From: Lachnospiraceae bacterium
GTDB lineage: Bacteria; Bacillota; Clostridia; Lachnospirales; Lachnospiraceae
Reading direction: 5' to 3'
Length of the DNA: 64,000 bases
Assembly (NCBI GenBank): GCA_902363445.1
Contig: CABJAB010000006.1
Span: 62,001 to 126,000, forward strand
Shown here: one piece after another, positions 53,887 through 61,483 of the stretch
Layout of the letters: each line of letters starts with the position of its first letter
How positions within the stretch are numbered: the stretch's first letter is position 1
Program-made: the position numbers and the translations under genes
Notes under the pieces: model-generated
Told to the model about the DNA's origin: nothing
The model's database searches: none
The model's input: only the letters and a program-made list of their open reading frames with translations

Positions 53887-54732
53887 TTATAAAAACCATT
53901 TAAACGCTTCCATTCCCCGGGTCAGCAGAACAATGGTGTAATAAATGGCCGGAGCCACAAAAATAACGCTGTCGAACCGATCCAGGATGCCTCCATGACC
54001 TGGGATCAGCTTTCCATAATCCTTCACATCATGGTTCCGTTTGATAGCAGAGGCCGCCAGATCTCCGATCTGGGAGATCACCGCTCCCACCATACAGATA
54101 ATGGCACAGTCCAGGACCGGAGAAGTGAGCTCCGCCCCCAAGCCGCTTCCAAAAACCACTCCGTAAACGGCGCCCAGGATTCCTGCTCCCAGAATGCCTC
54201 CTACCGCACCCTCCACTGATTTCTTTGGGCTCAAACGGGGCGCCATCTTATGCTTTCCGATGAGCATGCCCACACAGTACGCACAGGTATCACATCCCCA
54301 GGAGCTTAAGATCACCAGCCATACCAGAAGCTGGCCTCCTTCCATCACCCTGGTCCGGTACATATAGGACAGCATCACAGCCACATATACCAGCCCGAAG
54401 AACGCCGTCATCACCTGTCCTGCCTGATGCCGCGGAAATGTGAACACATAGACCGCCATCAAAAAAATCAGAAATACAACGAAAAAAATCACCGGCATGG
54501 TATCCACCGAGGGATTTTCCGAAAGGATGAGAATGAGATAGTAAAGCGCCGCCATTGCATATCCCACCGCTCCAAGCAGGCTTTTTTCTATCCCAACGGT
54601 CCGGTACAGCTCATACATACCGACAAGAGAAATGAGGAGCAGCCCTCCTGCCAGGACATATCCTCCCAGCGTCAGAAGACCTATGGCAATGAGAACCAAA
54701 ACAACGCCGCTTATCAACCTGGTCCTGAACAT
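53887..54732 (-). CDS. cdsA: phosphatidate cytidylyltransferase
   Basis: 281 residues from the ATG at 54732; a GTG at 54738 is possible. It makes CDP-diacylglycerol for phospholipid synthesis. About eight membrane helices and the C-terminal signature SQIGDLAASAIKRNHDVKDY followed by GKLIPGHGGILDRFDS. Its 5' end overlaps the uppS stop, so the two are coupled. Confidence 0.96.
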   Translation of the reverse strand: MFRTRLISGVVLVLIAIGLLTLGGYVLAGGLLLISLVGMYELYRTVGIEKSLLGAVGYAMAALYYLILILSENPSVDTMPVIFFVVFLIFLMAVYVFTFPRHQAGQVMTAFFGLVYVAVMLSYMYRTRVMEGGQLLVWLVILSSWGCDTCAYCVGMLIGKHKMAPRLSPKKSVEGAVGGILGAGILGAVYGVVFGSGLGAELTSPVLDCAIICMVGAVISQIGDLAASAIKRNHDVKDYGKLIPGHGGILDRFDSVIFVAPAIYYTIVLLTRGMEAFKWFL

Positions 54733-54734
54733 TC

Positions 54735-55457
54735 TCACACACCCCCAAACCGTCTGTCTCTATCATTGTATTTCTCTATGGCTTTGGCCAATTCCTCTTT
54801 ATTGAAATCCGGCCAAAGAACATCGGTAAAATAGAATTCCGTATACGCCAGCTGCCATAAAAGATAATTGGACAGCCTCTGTTCTCCGCTGGTCCGGATG
54901 AGGAGGTCGGGATCCGGCAGTTCCCTGGTATCCAGATAGCTGTTGATCAAATTCTCTGTCACCTCTTCGGGACACAGTTTCCCGTCCCGGCAGTCTTCCA
55001 TCATGCGGCGCACCGCCCTTGTGATCTCGTCCCTGCTTCCATAATTCACCGCGATCGTGAATACCATCCGTGTATTCTCCCGCGTCTCATTCTCCAGCCG
55101 GTTCAGGCCTTCAATGATATCCGGATCGAACCGGCTCCGTTCTCCTATCATGATGACCCGCACATTATTCCGCTTTGCCACCTTTAAAAGCCGCTTCATA
55201 TAATAGCGGAACAGCTGCATAAGAGCCCCCACTTCTTCCGCGGAACGTTTCCAGTTCTCCGTGGAAAAACCATAAACGGTCAGGTATTCTATCCCCATCC
55301 GCGCCGCGTCTTCAACGGTCTGCTCTACTACCTTGCAGCCCTCCACATGTCCCATGTTCCTGGGCAGGCCCCGTTTTTTCGCCCATCTGCCATTGCCGTC
55401 CAATATAATGGCAACGTGCTTCGGTATCTTCCAATCCATTTTCTCTGTCTCTGCCAT
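54735..55457 (-). CDS. uppS: undecaprenyl diphosphate synthase (isoprenyl transferase)
   Basis: 240 residues from the ATG at 55457 (GGAGG 4 nt upstream). Cis-prenyltransferase signatures: HVAIILDGNGRWAKKRGLPR with the catalytic Asp, LTVYGFSTENWKRSAEEV, and DLLIRTSGEQRLSNYLLWQL. It makes the C55 carrier lipid for cell-wall synthesis. About 180 bp separate it from frr, containing the hairpin repeat at 55513-55555. Confidence 0.97.
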   Translation of the reverse strand: MAETEKMDWKIPKHVAIILDGNGRWAKKRGLPRNMGHVEGCKVVEQTVEDAARMGIEYLTVYGFSTENWKRSAEEVGALMQLFRYYMKRLLKVAKRNNVRVIMIGERSRFDPDIIEGLNRLENETRENTRMVFTIAVNYGSRDEITRAVRRMMEDCRDGKLCPEEVTENLINSYLDTRELPDPDLLIRTSGEQRLSNYLLWQLAYTEFYFTDVLWPDFNKEELAKAIEKYNDRDRRFGGV

Positions 55458-55487
55458 AAATCCTCCAACTTTATATCTGTTCGCCGG

Positions 55488-55555
55488 GAACAAAGTGGGC
55501 AAGGCCCAAAGGGTTTTTTATTTCATAGGACGCACTCTCCTATGAAATAAAAAAC
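55488..55555. repeat. dispersed hairpin repeat, copy 2 (frr-uppS gap)
   Basis: Starts GAACAAAGTG like 7467-7529 and contains perfect 18-bp inverted arms (GTTTTTTATTTCATAGGA and its complement, 55513-55555) with a 7-nt loop. It could end or pause transcription between frr and uppS, but lacks a T-run outside the stem. Confidence 0.75.
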
Positions 55556-55635
55556 TGCCGGCGGAAGAAAAGGGAGCAGGAACCTCTTGTGCCTGCCCCC
55601 CTGCTATTCATGATTTCGTGGTGTCTTCCTTCATC

Positions 55636-56190
55636 CTATACGGTCAGGATCTCTTTACTCTTGATCTCGATCTCCTTGTCCACCTTCTCGATGAACTTGT
55701 CCGTCAACTTCTGCACCTTTTCTTCCAGCTGCTTCTGTTCGTCCTCGGAAATCTCTCCGCTCTTGTTCTGTTTCTTAATGGAATCATTGGCATCACGGCG
55801 GATATTCCGAATCGCCACCTTCGCCCCATCTCCCTTTTTCTTTACGTCCTTAGCCAGATCTTTTCTGCGCTCCTCCGTCATCTCCGGGAACACCAGACGG
55901 ATCACACTGCCGTCGTTGCTGGGATTGATACCTAAATCGGATACCTGAATCGCCTTTTCGATATTCTTGATCAGGCTTTTCTCCCAAGGCTGGATAAGAA
56001 GCATCCTGGGCTCCGGCACGGACACGTTGGCCACCTGCTGGATACCGCTCGGCACTCCATAATAATCCACCGTTATCTGATCCAATACATGAGGGTTCGC
56101 ACGGCCTGCCCGGATCGACGCATATTCTGCCCGCAGCACGCTCACCGCTTTTTCCATCTTCTCTTCAAATACTTTTAATTTCTCTTCCAT
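55636..56190 (-). CDS. frr: ribosome recycling factor
   Basis: 184 residues from the ATG at 56190 (GGAGG upstream), exactly the family size. Signatures: YASIRAGRANPHVLDQITVD, GTPSGIQ-like YGVPSGIQQVANVSV, and the C-terminal helix region ending KEIEIKSKEILTV. With EF-G it splits post-termination ribosomes. It follows pyrH by 13 bp. Confidence 0.97.
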   Translation of the reverse strand: MEEKLKVFEEKMEKAVSVLRAEYASIRAGRANPHVLDQITVDYYGVPSGIQQVANVSVPEPRMLLIQPWEKSLIKNIEKAIQVSDLGINPSNDGSVIRLVFPEMTEERRKDLAKDVKKKGDGAKVAIRNIRRDANDSIKKQNKSGEISEDEQKQLEEKVQKLTDKFIEKVDKEIEIKSKEILTV

Positions 56191-56203
56191 ATCCGAATCC
56201 TCC

Positions 56204-56917
56204 CTATTTATCATCCACCGTCACAACGGTGCCTGTGATATCGCCCTTCATGGCTTTCCGGATACTGTCTTTTTCGCCCAGCCCGAATACTGCCATAGGC
56301 ATATGGTTCTCCATACACATGATAGACGCGGTCAAGTCTACCACAGCCAGTTTTTTCTCGATCACTTCCCCAATGGAAACCGTATCATACTTTTTCGCTT
56401 CCGGATTCGTCCTCGGATCACTGTCGTATACGCCGTCCACCGCCTTTGCCAAAAGGATGATGTCCGCCTCCATCTCGATAGCCCTCAGCACAATGCCCGT
56501 ATCCGTAGAAAAGTAAGGATGCCCCGTCCCTCCGGCGAAGAACACGACCTTTCCTTCCCGGAAACACTGGTTCGCCGCATCCTTGGAAAACAGCTTCGTC
56601 ATGGTACCGCAGGCAAACGGAGTAAAAATCTCTGTATCCATTCCCTCGGAGCGAAAAATTTCCGACACGTAGATACAATTCATCACCGTAGCCAGCATTC
56701 CTATCTGATCGGCCTTCGGCCGGTCTATGGCATTGCTGGAGCGTCCTCTCCAGAAATTCCCTCCGCCTATCACAACGCCGATCTCTATTCCATCTTCTGC
56801 TGAAGGCTTCACCTGCTTCGCCACAGCCTTCACCGTAGCTTCGTCAAACCCTTTTCCGGCCGGCCCCGCCAGGGCCTCGCCGCTGAGCTTCAGTAATACA
56901 CGTCTTGCTTTCTCCAT
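56204..56917 (-). CDS. pyrH: UMP kinase
   Basis: 237 residues from the ATG at 56917 (GAGGGAT upstream). Amino-acid-kinase fold with RRVLLKLSGEALAGPAGKGF, VIGGGNFWRGRSS, GTGHPYFSTDTGIVLRAIEM and LLAKAVDGVYDSDP. It converts UMP to UDP. First gene of the operon; the promoter is at 56987-57016. Confidence 0.97.
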   Translation of the reverse strand: MEKARRVLLKLSGEALAGPAGKGFDEATVKAVAKQVKPSAEDGIEIGVVIGGGNFWRGRSSNAIDRPKADQIGMLATVMNCIYVSEIFRSEGMDTEIFTPFACGTMTKLFSKDAANQCFREGKVVFFAGGTGHPYFSTDTGIVLRAIEMEADIILLAKAVDGVYDSDPRTNPEAKKYDTVSIGEVIEKKLAVVDLTASIMCMENHMPMAVFGLGEKDSIRKAMKGDITGTVVTVDDK

Positions 56918-56986
56918 GATATCCCTCACTAGTATCCATCATGCAGCTGCCAAACATCTCCATCGCTGCCTGTAATTATCTAATAT

Positions 56987-57016
56987 AGTATAACACAACC
57001 TCCCCGCACTGTACAA
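56987..57016 (-). promoter_or_regulatory. promoter of the pyrH-frr operon
   Basis: Minus-strand TTGTAC (57016-57011), 18-bp spacer, TATACT (56992-56987). Confidence 0.7.
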
Positions 57017-57095
57017 GTTATAAATTCGTGATAAATTCATGAACAAAGAATTCTGCGGCAAAGGATTCTCAGCCTGTTTTCCTTTGATACAAAAG

Positions 57096-57120
57096 GAAGC
57101 GGGGCCTCGCCCCGCTTCCG
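57096..57120 (-). terminator. terminator of the isomerase-family gene
   Basis: 11-bp GC-rich arms (GGAAGCGGGGC and complement), 3-nt loop, then TTTTG on the minus strand. Confidence 0.9.
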
Positions 57121-57145
57121 CATAAAAGTCTCAAAGCATATTCTA

Positions 57146-58564
57146 TTATCCCATCATATCGACATCGATATTCAGCATCCGGCAGATCATCTTCAGCTTT
57201 TCCACCTGGTCGCCGTACACGGCATGGCAGTGGTTGGCATCGAACTTATCCAGGAAAATGCTGTGGTCAAAAGGAAGCTTTGCAAATACATGAGGCCATT
57301 CTTCCGTGGTCTCCGCCATTTTTTCCTTGGGCAGCTCTACAAATTCTGCCGGAATGATGGTCATACGGTATTTGCCTTCCCGGCGGCACAGTCTGGCAAT
57401 GGTGGCCTTTCCGGGTTTCGTCATCAGGTTTACATGGCAGCCGCCGCCGGCATAAATGGGAAGCGCCGGATAAAGCGTGGTCTTTGCCAGGTTCTCTTTG
57501 TAATCATCAGAAGCTGCTGCGTAATAGGTAGACTGAGATCCGCAGTTACAGAATACCATCACATCATAATCCTTGTCGTAGTGGCGCACATCCATGAACA
57601 CGACCGGATCGTCAGTCAGAAGATGAAGGATCTCCATGGTCAGGGCCGCGTCGGAGTCCGCCTCACATGCACAGATCACGGGCTTTTTGGGGCCGTCCCA
57701 GTCATAGGGATCATTCATAAAAGCCGCGGATAAGCACTGAGTACAATAGTGACGGCTCATCTCATAATGACATTTCACGCCGATGAAATCCAGGTCGTTG
57801 TCCTTTACGATTTCCTTAGTAGCTTCATAATGACGAATCTGCGTCTTCAGCTTTTCAGGCGTGAAGCTGGTGCCGTTGTATTTAATCTCGCCTACATTAT
57901 CGGTAAGCCATTTGAACGCCTTCTCTACCTGCTCCTCGCTGATATTGTCTGCCCGGCGTACGATCTCCAGCTGGTCAATGTGTTCAATATCCACGCCGAA
58001 GTTGCGCTCCCAGTCCTGCATGTCAACGGTGGCGCTGTACATACCAAGGCTTCTGCCGCCGATAAGGCCGTATTTCATTCCGTTCAGGCGGCTGACCACC
58101 TTGGAACATTTTGCAAAATCAATAATCTTATTTAAGACTTCCGTTTCCCGTACATCCCCGGCCACGCGGAAATGATCGATTCCAATATGGCTTAAAGCTC
58201 CGCCTGCGGCGAGCATGGACACCATGCCGGGCCAATCAGGATTTAAGTTGGCCGCCAGAAGGAAGGGACCCTTGCCGTTCTTAGCCGCGATCGCGCTGAA
58301 GTTGGGGAATGCGAATACGCCGTAGGAGAAGATCGTACCGTCCACACCCTTACATTTCAGATCCTCCGCAAGTCTCTTTGCAGATTCTACACTATTTACC
58401 AGGCTGTCCGCTACGATCACATCTACTTCCCCGCTCTTGGTCAGCTCTTCGTAGATCACGTCCACCTGTTTCTGAACAACGTCCTTGAGCTGCTCATGTA
58501 CTTCCGGATCCCCATCGGAAAATCCGATCAGGCCGATCAGTGGTTTCTTATTTTTTTCTGCCAT
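57146..58564 (-). CDS. L-fucose/L-arabinose isomerase-family protein
   Basis: 472 residues. It reads LIGLIGFSDGDPEVHEQLKD, HIGIDHFRVAGDVRETEVLN, YGLIGGRSLGMYSATVDM, DLDFIGVKCHYEMSRHYCTQ and ACEADSDAALTMEIL, matching the fucose/arabinose isomerase fold, where Glu and Asp of such segments and a later His (GGGCHVNL) bind the metal. It is shorter than FucI (about 590), so substrate assignment is open; L-fucose fits the kinase and aldolase at 61-64 kb. It has its own promoter with a 13-bp palindrome operator and its own terminator, apart from the other sugar genes. Confidence 0.82.
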   Translation of the reverse strand: MAEKNKKPLIGLIGFSDGDPEVHEQLKDVVQKQVDVIYEELTKSGEVDVIVADSLVNSVESAKRLAEDLKCKGVDGTIFSYGVFAFPNFSAIAAKNGKGPFLLAANLNPDWPGMVSMLAAGGALSHIGIDHFRVAGDVRETEVLNKIIDFAKCSKVVSRLNGMKYGLIGGRSLGMYSATVDMQDWERNFGVDIEHIDQLEIVRRADNISEEQVEKAFKWLTDNVGEIKYNGTSFTPEKLKTQIRHYEATKEIVKDNDLDFIGVKCHYEMSRHYCTQCLSAAFMNDPYDWDGPKKPVICACEADSDAALTMEILHLLTDDPVVFMDVRHYDKDYDVMVFCNCGSQSTYYAAASDDYKENLAKTTLYPALPIYAGGGCHVNLMTKPGKATIARLCRREGKYRMTIIPAEFVELPKEKMAETTEEWPHVFAKLPFDHSIFLDKFDANHCHAVYGDQVEKLKMICRMLNIDVDMMG

Positions 58565-58640
58565 AGATGATACCTTCCTTTCTTTCCCTGCCGCACAACA
58601 CCCCCGTGCCTGCGATTTTGTTATGTATAATGTATTTTGT

Positions 58641-58712
58641 ATTTACTATTTCAAATATGAAATAGTAAATTTCATATATTGAGATTATAGCACAATTAAT
58701 GAAAAATATCAA
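58641..58712 (-). promoter_or_regulatory. isomerase promoter with perfect 13-bp palindromic operator
   Basis: Minus-strand promoter TTGATA (58712-58707), 17-bp spacer ending in TGC, TATAAT (58689-58684). Just downstream, ATTTACTATTTCA and TGAAATAGTAAAT (58641-58653, 58658-58670) form a perfect inverted repeat with a 4-bp centre, at roughly +7 to +36. This is a typical place for a sugar-responsive repressor; no such repressor gene is nearby. Confidence 0.82.
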
Positions 58713-58730
58713 TAGGAAGCTGGCGTTCCA

Positions 58731-58784
58731 AATGTTAATCTATTTTCAAATATGGTTGACATTGTATTTCTTCTATTCTATAAT
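58731..58784 (+). promoter_or_regulatory. bioY promoter with BirA-like operator
   Basis: TTGACA (58756-58761), 17-bp spacer, TATAAT (58779-58784), a consensus promoter. AATGTTAATC (58731-58740) and GGTTGACATT (58754-58763) are inverted half-sites matching at 8 of 10 positions with a 13-bp gap, like BirA boxes before biotin genes. The second half-site covers the -35, so biotin-loaded BirA would repress. Confidence 0.8.
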
Positions 58785-58831
58785 GTCAGCAGTCTTATTG
58801 ATTACATGGAACGTTTGGAGGAACCCTGAAT

Positions 58832-59407
58832 ATGGAAAAAAGCAGCGCAAAAAAAAGTACCAAACCGGCATTGTCCATCATGCAGATGACGCTGATCGGT
58901 GTGATGACCGCCGTAACCTGCATACTCGCTCCCCTGGTGATCCCGCTTCCCATCAGCCCTGTGCCGATCTCCTTCACAAACCTGGCCGTATATATATCCC
59001 TGTATGTGCTCGGCATGAAAGCTGGAACCATCAGCTATCTGGTCTATCTTCTGATCGGCCTGGTGGGGGTCCCCGTCTTTTCCGGCTTTACAGGAGGCCC
59101 GGCTAAGATGGCAGGGCCCACCGGCGGATATCTGGTCGGTTTCCTGTTCATGGCGCTGATCGCCGGATATTTCATCGACCGCTTTTCCAGGAATTACGTT
59201 CTTCAGGTCCTCGGAATGATACTGGGAACTGCGGTATGCTATCTGTTCGGCACCGTATGGCTCTGCATTCAGATGAAGCTGTCCTTCCCCGCGGGTCTGA
59301 TGGCCGGCGTCGTCCCCTACCTGCCCGGAGACGCAGCCAAGATCGTCCTGGCGGCACTTGTTGGGCCCGTTCTGAAAAGGGCCGTCTCCCGGCTTAAAGG
59401 CCGTTAA
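58832..59407 (+). CDS. bioY: biotin ECF transporter substrate-binding subunit BioY
   Basis: 191 residues with six hydrophobic helices. BioY signatures: PLPISPVPISFTNLAVYISL, LIGLVGVPVFSGFTGGPAKM and AGPTGGYLVGFLFMALIAGY. It binds biotin and works with a shared EcfA/A'/T module encoded elsewhere, or alone. A BirA-like operator overlaps its strong promoter, so biotin status should control it. No biotin synthesis gene is in the window, suggesting biotin uptake. Confidence 0.96.
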   Translation: MEKSSAKKSTKPALSIMQMTLIGVMTAVTCILAPLVIPLPISPVPISFTNLAVYISLYVLGMKAGTISYLVYLLIGLVGVPVFSGFTGGPAKMAGPTGGYLVGFLFMALIAGYFIDRFSRNYVLQVLGMILGTAVCYLFGTVWLCIQMKLSFPAGLMAGVVPYLPGDAAKIVLAALVGPVLKRAVSRLKGR

Positions 59408-59424
59408 ACCCGCTGGGATTCCAG

Positions 59425-59453
59425 TTGACGGATGTATCCTGTCATGATAAAGT
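59425..59453 (+). promoter_or_regulatory. promoter of the AIM24 gene
   Basis: TTGACG (59425-59430), 17-bp spacer, TAAAGT (59448-59453), about 50 bp before the start codon. Confidence 0.75.
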
Positions 59454-59502
59454 GAAATTGTGAATCGTCAACACTCTTTACTTGAAACAGGAGGACACTT
59501 TC

Positions 59503-60189
59503 ATGAAATATAGCATTCAGGGAGGCAATCTCCCCGTGGTCATCTGTGAGCTGGAAGCTAACGAACAGATGATCACAGAACGCGGCTCTATGAGCTGGAT
59601 GTCACCCAACATGCAGATGGCTACCAGCGGCGGCGGCAGCATTGGCAAAGCTTTCGGACGGATGTTTTCCGGCGAAGCCATTTTTCAGAACATCTATACT
59701 GCTCAGGGCGGCCCCGGCATGATCGCATTCGCCTCCAGCTTCCCCGGCTCGATCCGTCCGTTGGAAATCACACCCGGAAATGACATGATCGTGCAGAAGG
59801 CCGGATTCCTCGCCTCCACCGCCGGTGTGGATCTGTCTGTTTTTTTTCAGAAAAAACTTGGCGCCGGCTTCTTCGGCGGAGAGGGCTTCATCATGCAGCG
59901 GCTGTCCGGAAACGGCATGGCTTTCATTGAAATCGACGGAGCCGCCATAGAATACGACCTGGCCCCAGGCCAGCAGCTCATTGTGGATACCGGCTATCTG
60001 GCCGCCATGTCTTCCACCTGCAGCCTAGACATCCAAAAGGTCCCTGGCGTAAAAAATATGTTTTTGGGCGGCGAAGGCATCTTCAACACCAGGATCACCG
60101 GCCCCGGCCATGTGATTTTGCAGACTATGCCTGTGAGCGACGTCGCAAAGACTCTGCAGCCCTTCTTCAATACCAGCGGAAACGGCTGA
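59503..60189 (+). CDS. AIM24 / TIGR00266 family protein
   Basis: 228 residues from the ATG at 59503 with GGAGGAC upstream. It reads ELEANEQMITERGSMSWMSP, GGGSIGKAFGRMFSGEAIFQ, AFASSFPGSIRPLEI and LGGEGIFNTRITGPGHVILQ, the beta-helical Gly-rich pattern of this family. Function unknown; relatives occur in bacteria and mitochondria. It is monocistronic with its own promoter and a terminator shared with the convergent MerR gene. Confidence 0.9.
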   Translation: MKYSIQGGNLPVVICELEANEQMITERGSMSWMSPNMQMATSGGGSIGKAFGRMFSGEAIFQNIYTAQGGPGMIAFASSFPGSIRPLEITPGNDMIVQKAGFLASTAGVDLSVFFQKKLGAGFFGGEGFIMQRLSGNGMAFIEIDGAAIEYDLAPGQQLIVDTGYLAAMSSTCSLDIQKVPGVKNMFLGGEGIFNTRITGPGHVILQTMPVSDVAKTLQPFFNTSGNG

Positions 60190-60215
60190 ACCATGTACAA
60201 AACCGCAATACCGTC

Positions 60216-60256
60216 AAAAGTTCCAGGCCATTAATCTTCTGGTCTGGGACTTTTTT
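60216..60256. terminator. bidirectional terminator between AIM24 and MerR genes
   Basis: AAAAGTTCCAGGCC pairs with GGTCTGGGACTTTT (two G-U) around an 11-nt loop. T-rich sequence follows on both strands. It overlaps the MerR stop. Confidence 0.85.
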
Positions 60257-60635
60257 GCATCTTCTGCAGCCGCTTTTCCGCGGCCATCATCCCCTGCTCA
60301 TACCGCTCAATCTTTTTATCAAGCCGTTCGATCGACGCCCGTATATCCTCCATACGGTCCATAAGCTGATTTCTCTGTTCGATCAGAATCGCTTTTCTGG
60401 CGTCGGCCGTCTCGTCCCCTTTCCGGAACAGAGTCACGTACTCAATCAAGGCTTCAATCTGAACCCCTGCTTTTCTCATACATTTCATCAGTTCGATCCA
60501 TCCGCAGGATTCTTCATCATAGTCCCGAATGCCGCCTCCCGTCCGGGGAACCGGAGGAATCAGACCAATCCGCTCGTAGTAGCGGAGAGTGTCCGCGGTA
60601 AGGCCATATTTCCTGCTCACCTCTGCAATTGTCAT
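60231..60635 (-). CDS. MerR-family transcriptional regulator
   Basis: 134 residues. N-terminal winged helix MTIAEVSRKYGLTADTLRYY and ERIGLIPPVPRTGGGIRDYD, followed by a dimerisation coiled coil (about 75-125). By eye it resembles the AdhR/NmlR-like group that responds to aldehydes or electrophiles, but it has only two Cys (SCGWIELMKC). AAAGGTGAG precedes the ATG. Its target is unclear; the divergent side is repeat sequence. Confidence 0.92.
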   Translation of the reverse strand: MTIAEVSRKYGLTADTLRYYERIGLIPPVPRTGGGIRDYDEESCGWIELMKCMRKAGVQIEALIEYVTLFRKGDETADARKAILIEQRNQLMDRMEDIRASIERLDKKIERYEQGMMAAEKRLQKMQKSPRPED

Positions 60636-60657
60636 AAGAATCTCACCTTTCTATCCC

Positions 60658-61395
60658 TTGCCGCACGGAGTGCGCCTGCCCGGAGGGCGTGCATTAAGGG
60701 ATGCCCTTGGATATGATGCAAAATACTTTTTGGATTCATTTTTAGTTAATTCCGGTTGAGTTCCAGTTAAGCACCGACAGAAGTTCCGGGGCGTCACGAT
60801 TTCGGTTCGCTGGCGATGCAGGGGGCGCTTTATCCCCGCTCCGGCAGTACCGCTCACATGTCGACGGAAAATCCGGATGATTTCCTGTCTCCGGTTCGCT
60901 CAGAAACGGAATCGGTATTTCCGTTTCTGCCCCCCTCCGCCTGGGGAACACCGGCCGCTGCCCTGCGGCGCTCACCTTTAGGCCGGCCCGGAATCTTTCT
61001 GCCGGTTTTCTTTCTGCCGCACCGTTAAGGATGGTCGCTATGTTCCTGATTCCAGAAAAGGATTGGATATCCACACGGCCTGCGCGCCTTATGGCAGCGG
61101 GCTGCGGTGGGCCGCCCTAATGGCTTTGGAGACAAATAAGCGCTTATTTCGGTGCGGAAGAAAGAGCAGGAGGAACGATCCGATTCCATCGTAAGGTGAG
61201 CGCCGCAAAGGCGTTAGCAGGATCTTCCCGGCCGCAGGGAGGTAAAAACCGAATCTCATGCAGGTTTTTATTGGAATCTGACATGGAAAAATATCAATTT
61301 ATCCATGTCAGTTGGAAAGGACCGACTGGAGGCCGCAAAGATCCTGGTTACGGCTGCCAGCGAGCCGCCTGGATGGAATCGGATTTCCTCCTGCC
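60658..61395 (+). repeat. dispersed hairpin-rich repeat, full copy (about 738 bp)
   Basis: Near-identical in layout to 44133-44866. Starts TTGCCGCACGGAGTGCG, followed by hairpins GCCC/GGGC and AAGGGATGCCCTT. The last 200 bp are bounded by inverted AGGAGGAA...TCCGATTCCAT and ATGGAATCGGATTTCCTCCT, with an inner CTGACATGGA/TCCATGTCAG stem. Short frames on both strands are not preserved as one protein across copies. It fills the gap between the MerR regulator and the kinase gene. Confidence 0.88.
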
Positions 61396-61483
61396 TTGTA
61401 AATCAGACAAAGAAAACTTGTTTGTCCCCTGGATACACCATAACATCCGGACCTCACTCTATGTCAAGGGTTTTTTTATTCTT

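Noticed and set aside
60742..61074. Minus-strand frame of 110 codons inside the repeat, with a similar frame at 44230-44547
   Set aside because: The similarity follows from the DNA repeat itself. The copies differ in frame ends, several other frames are equally shared, and the deleted copy breaks it. Treated as non-coding.
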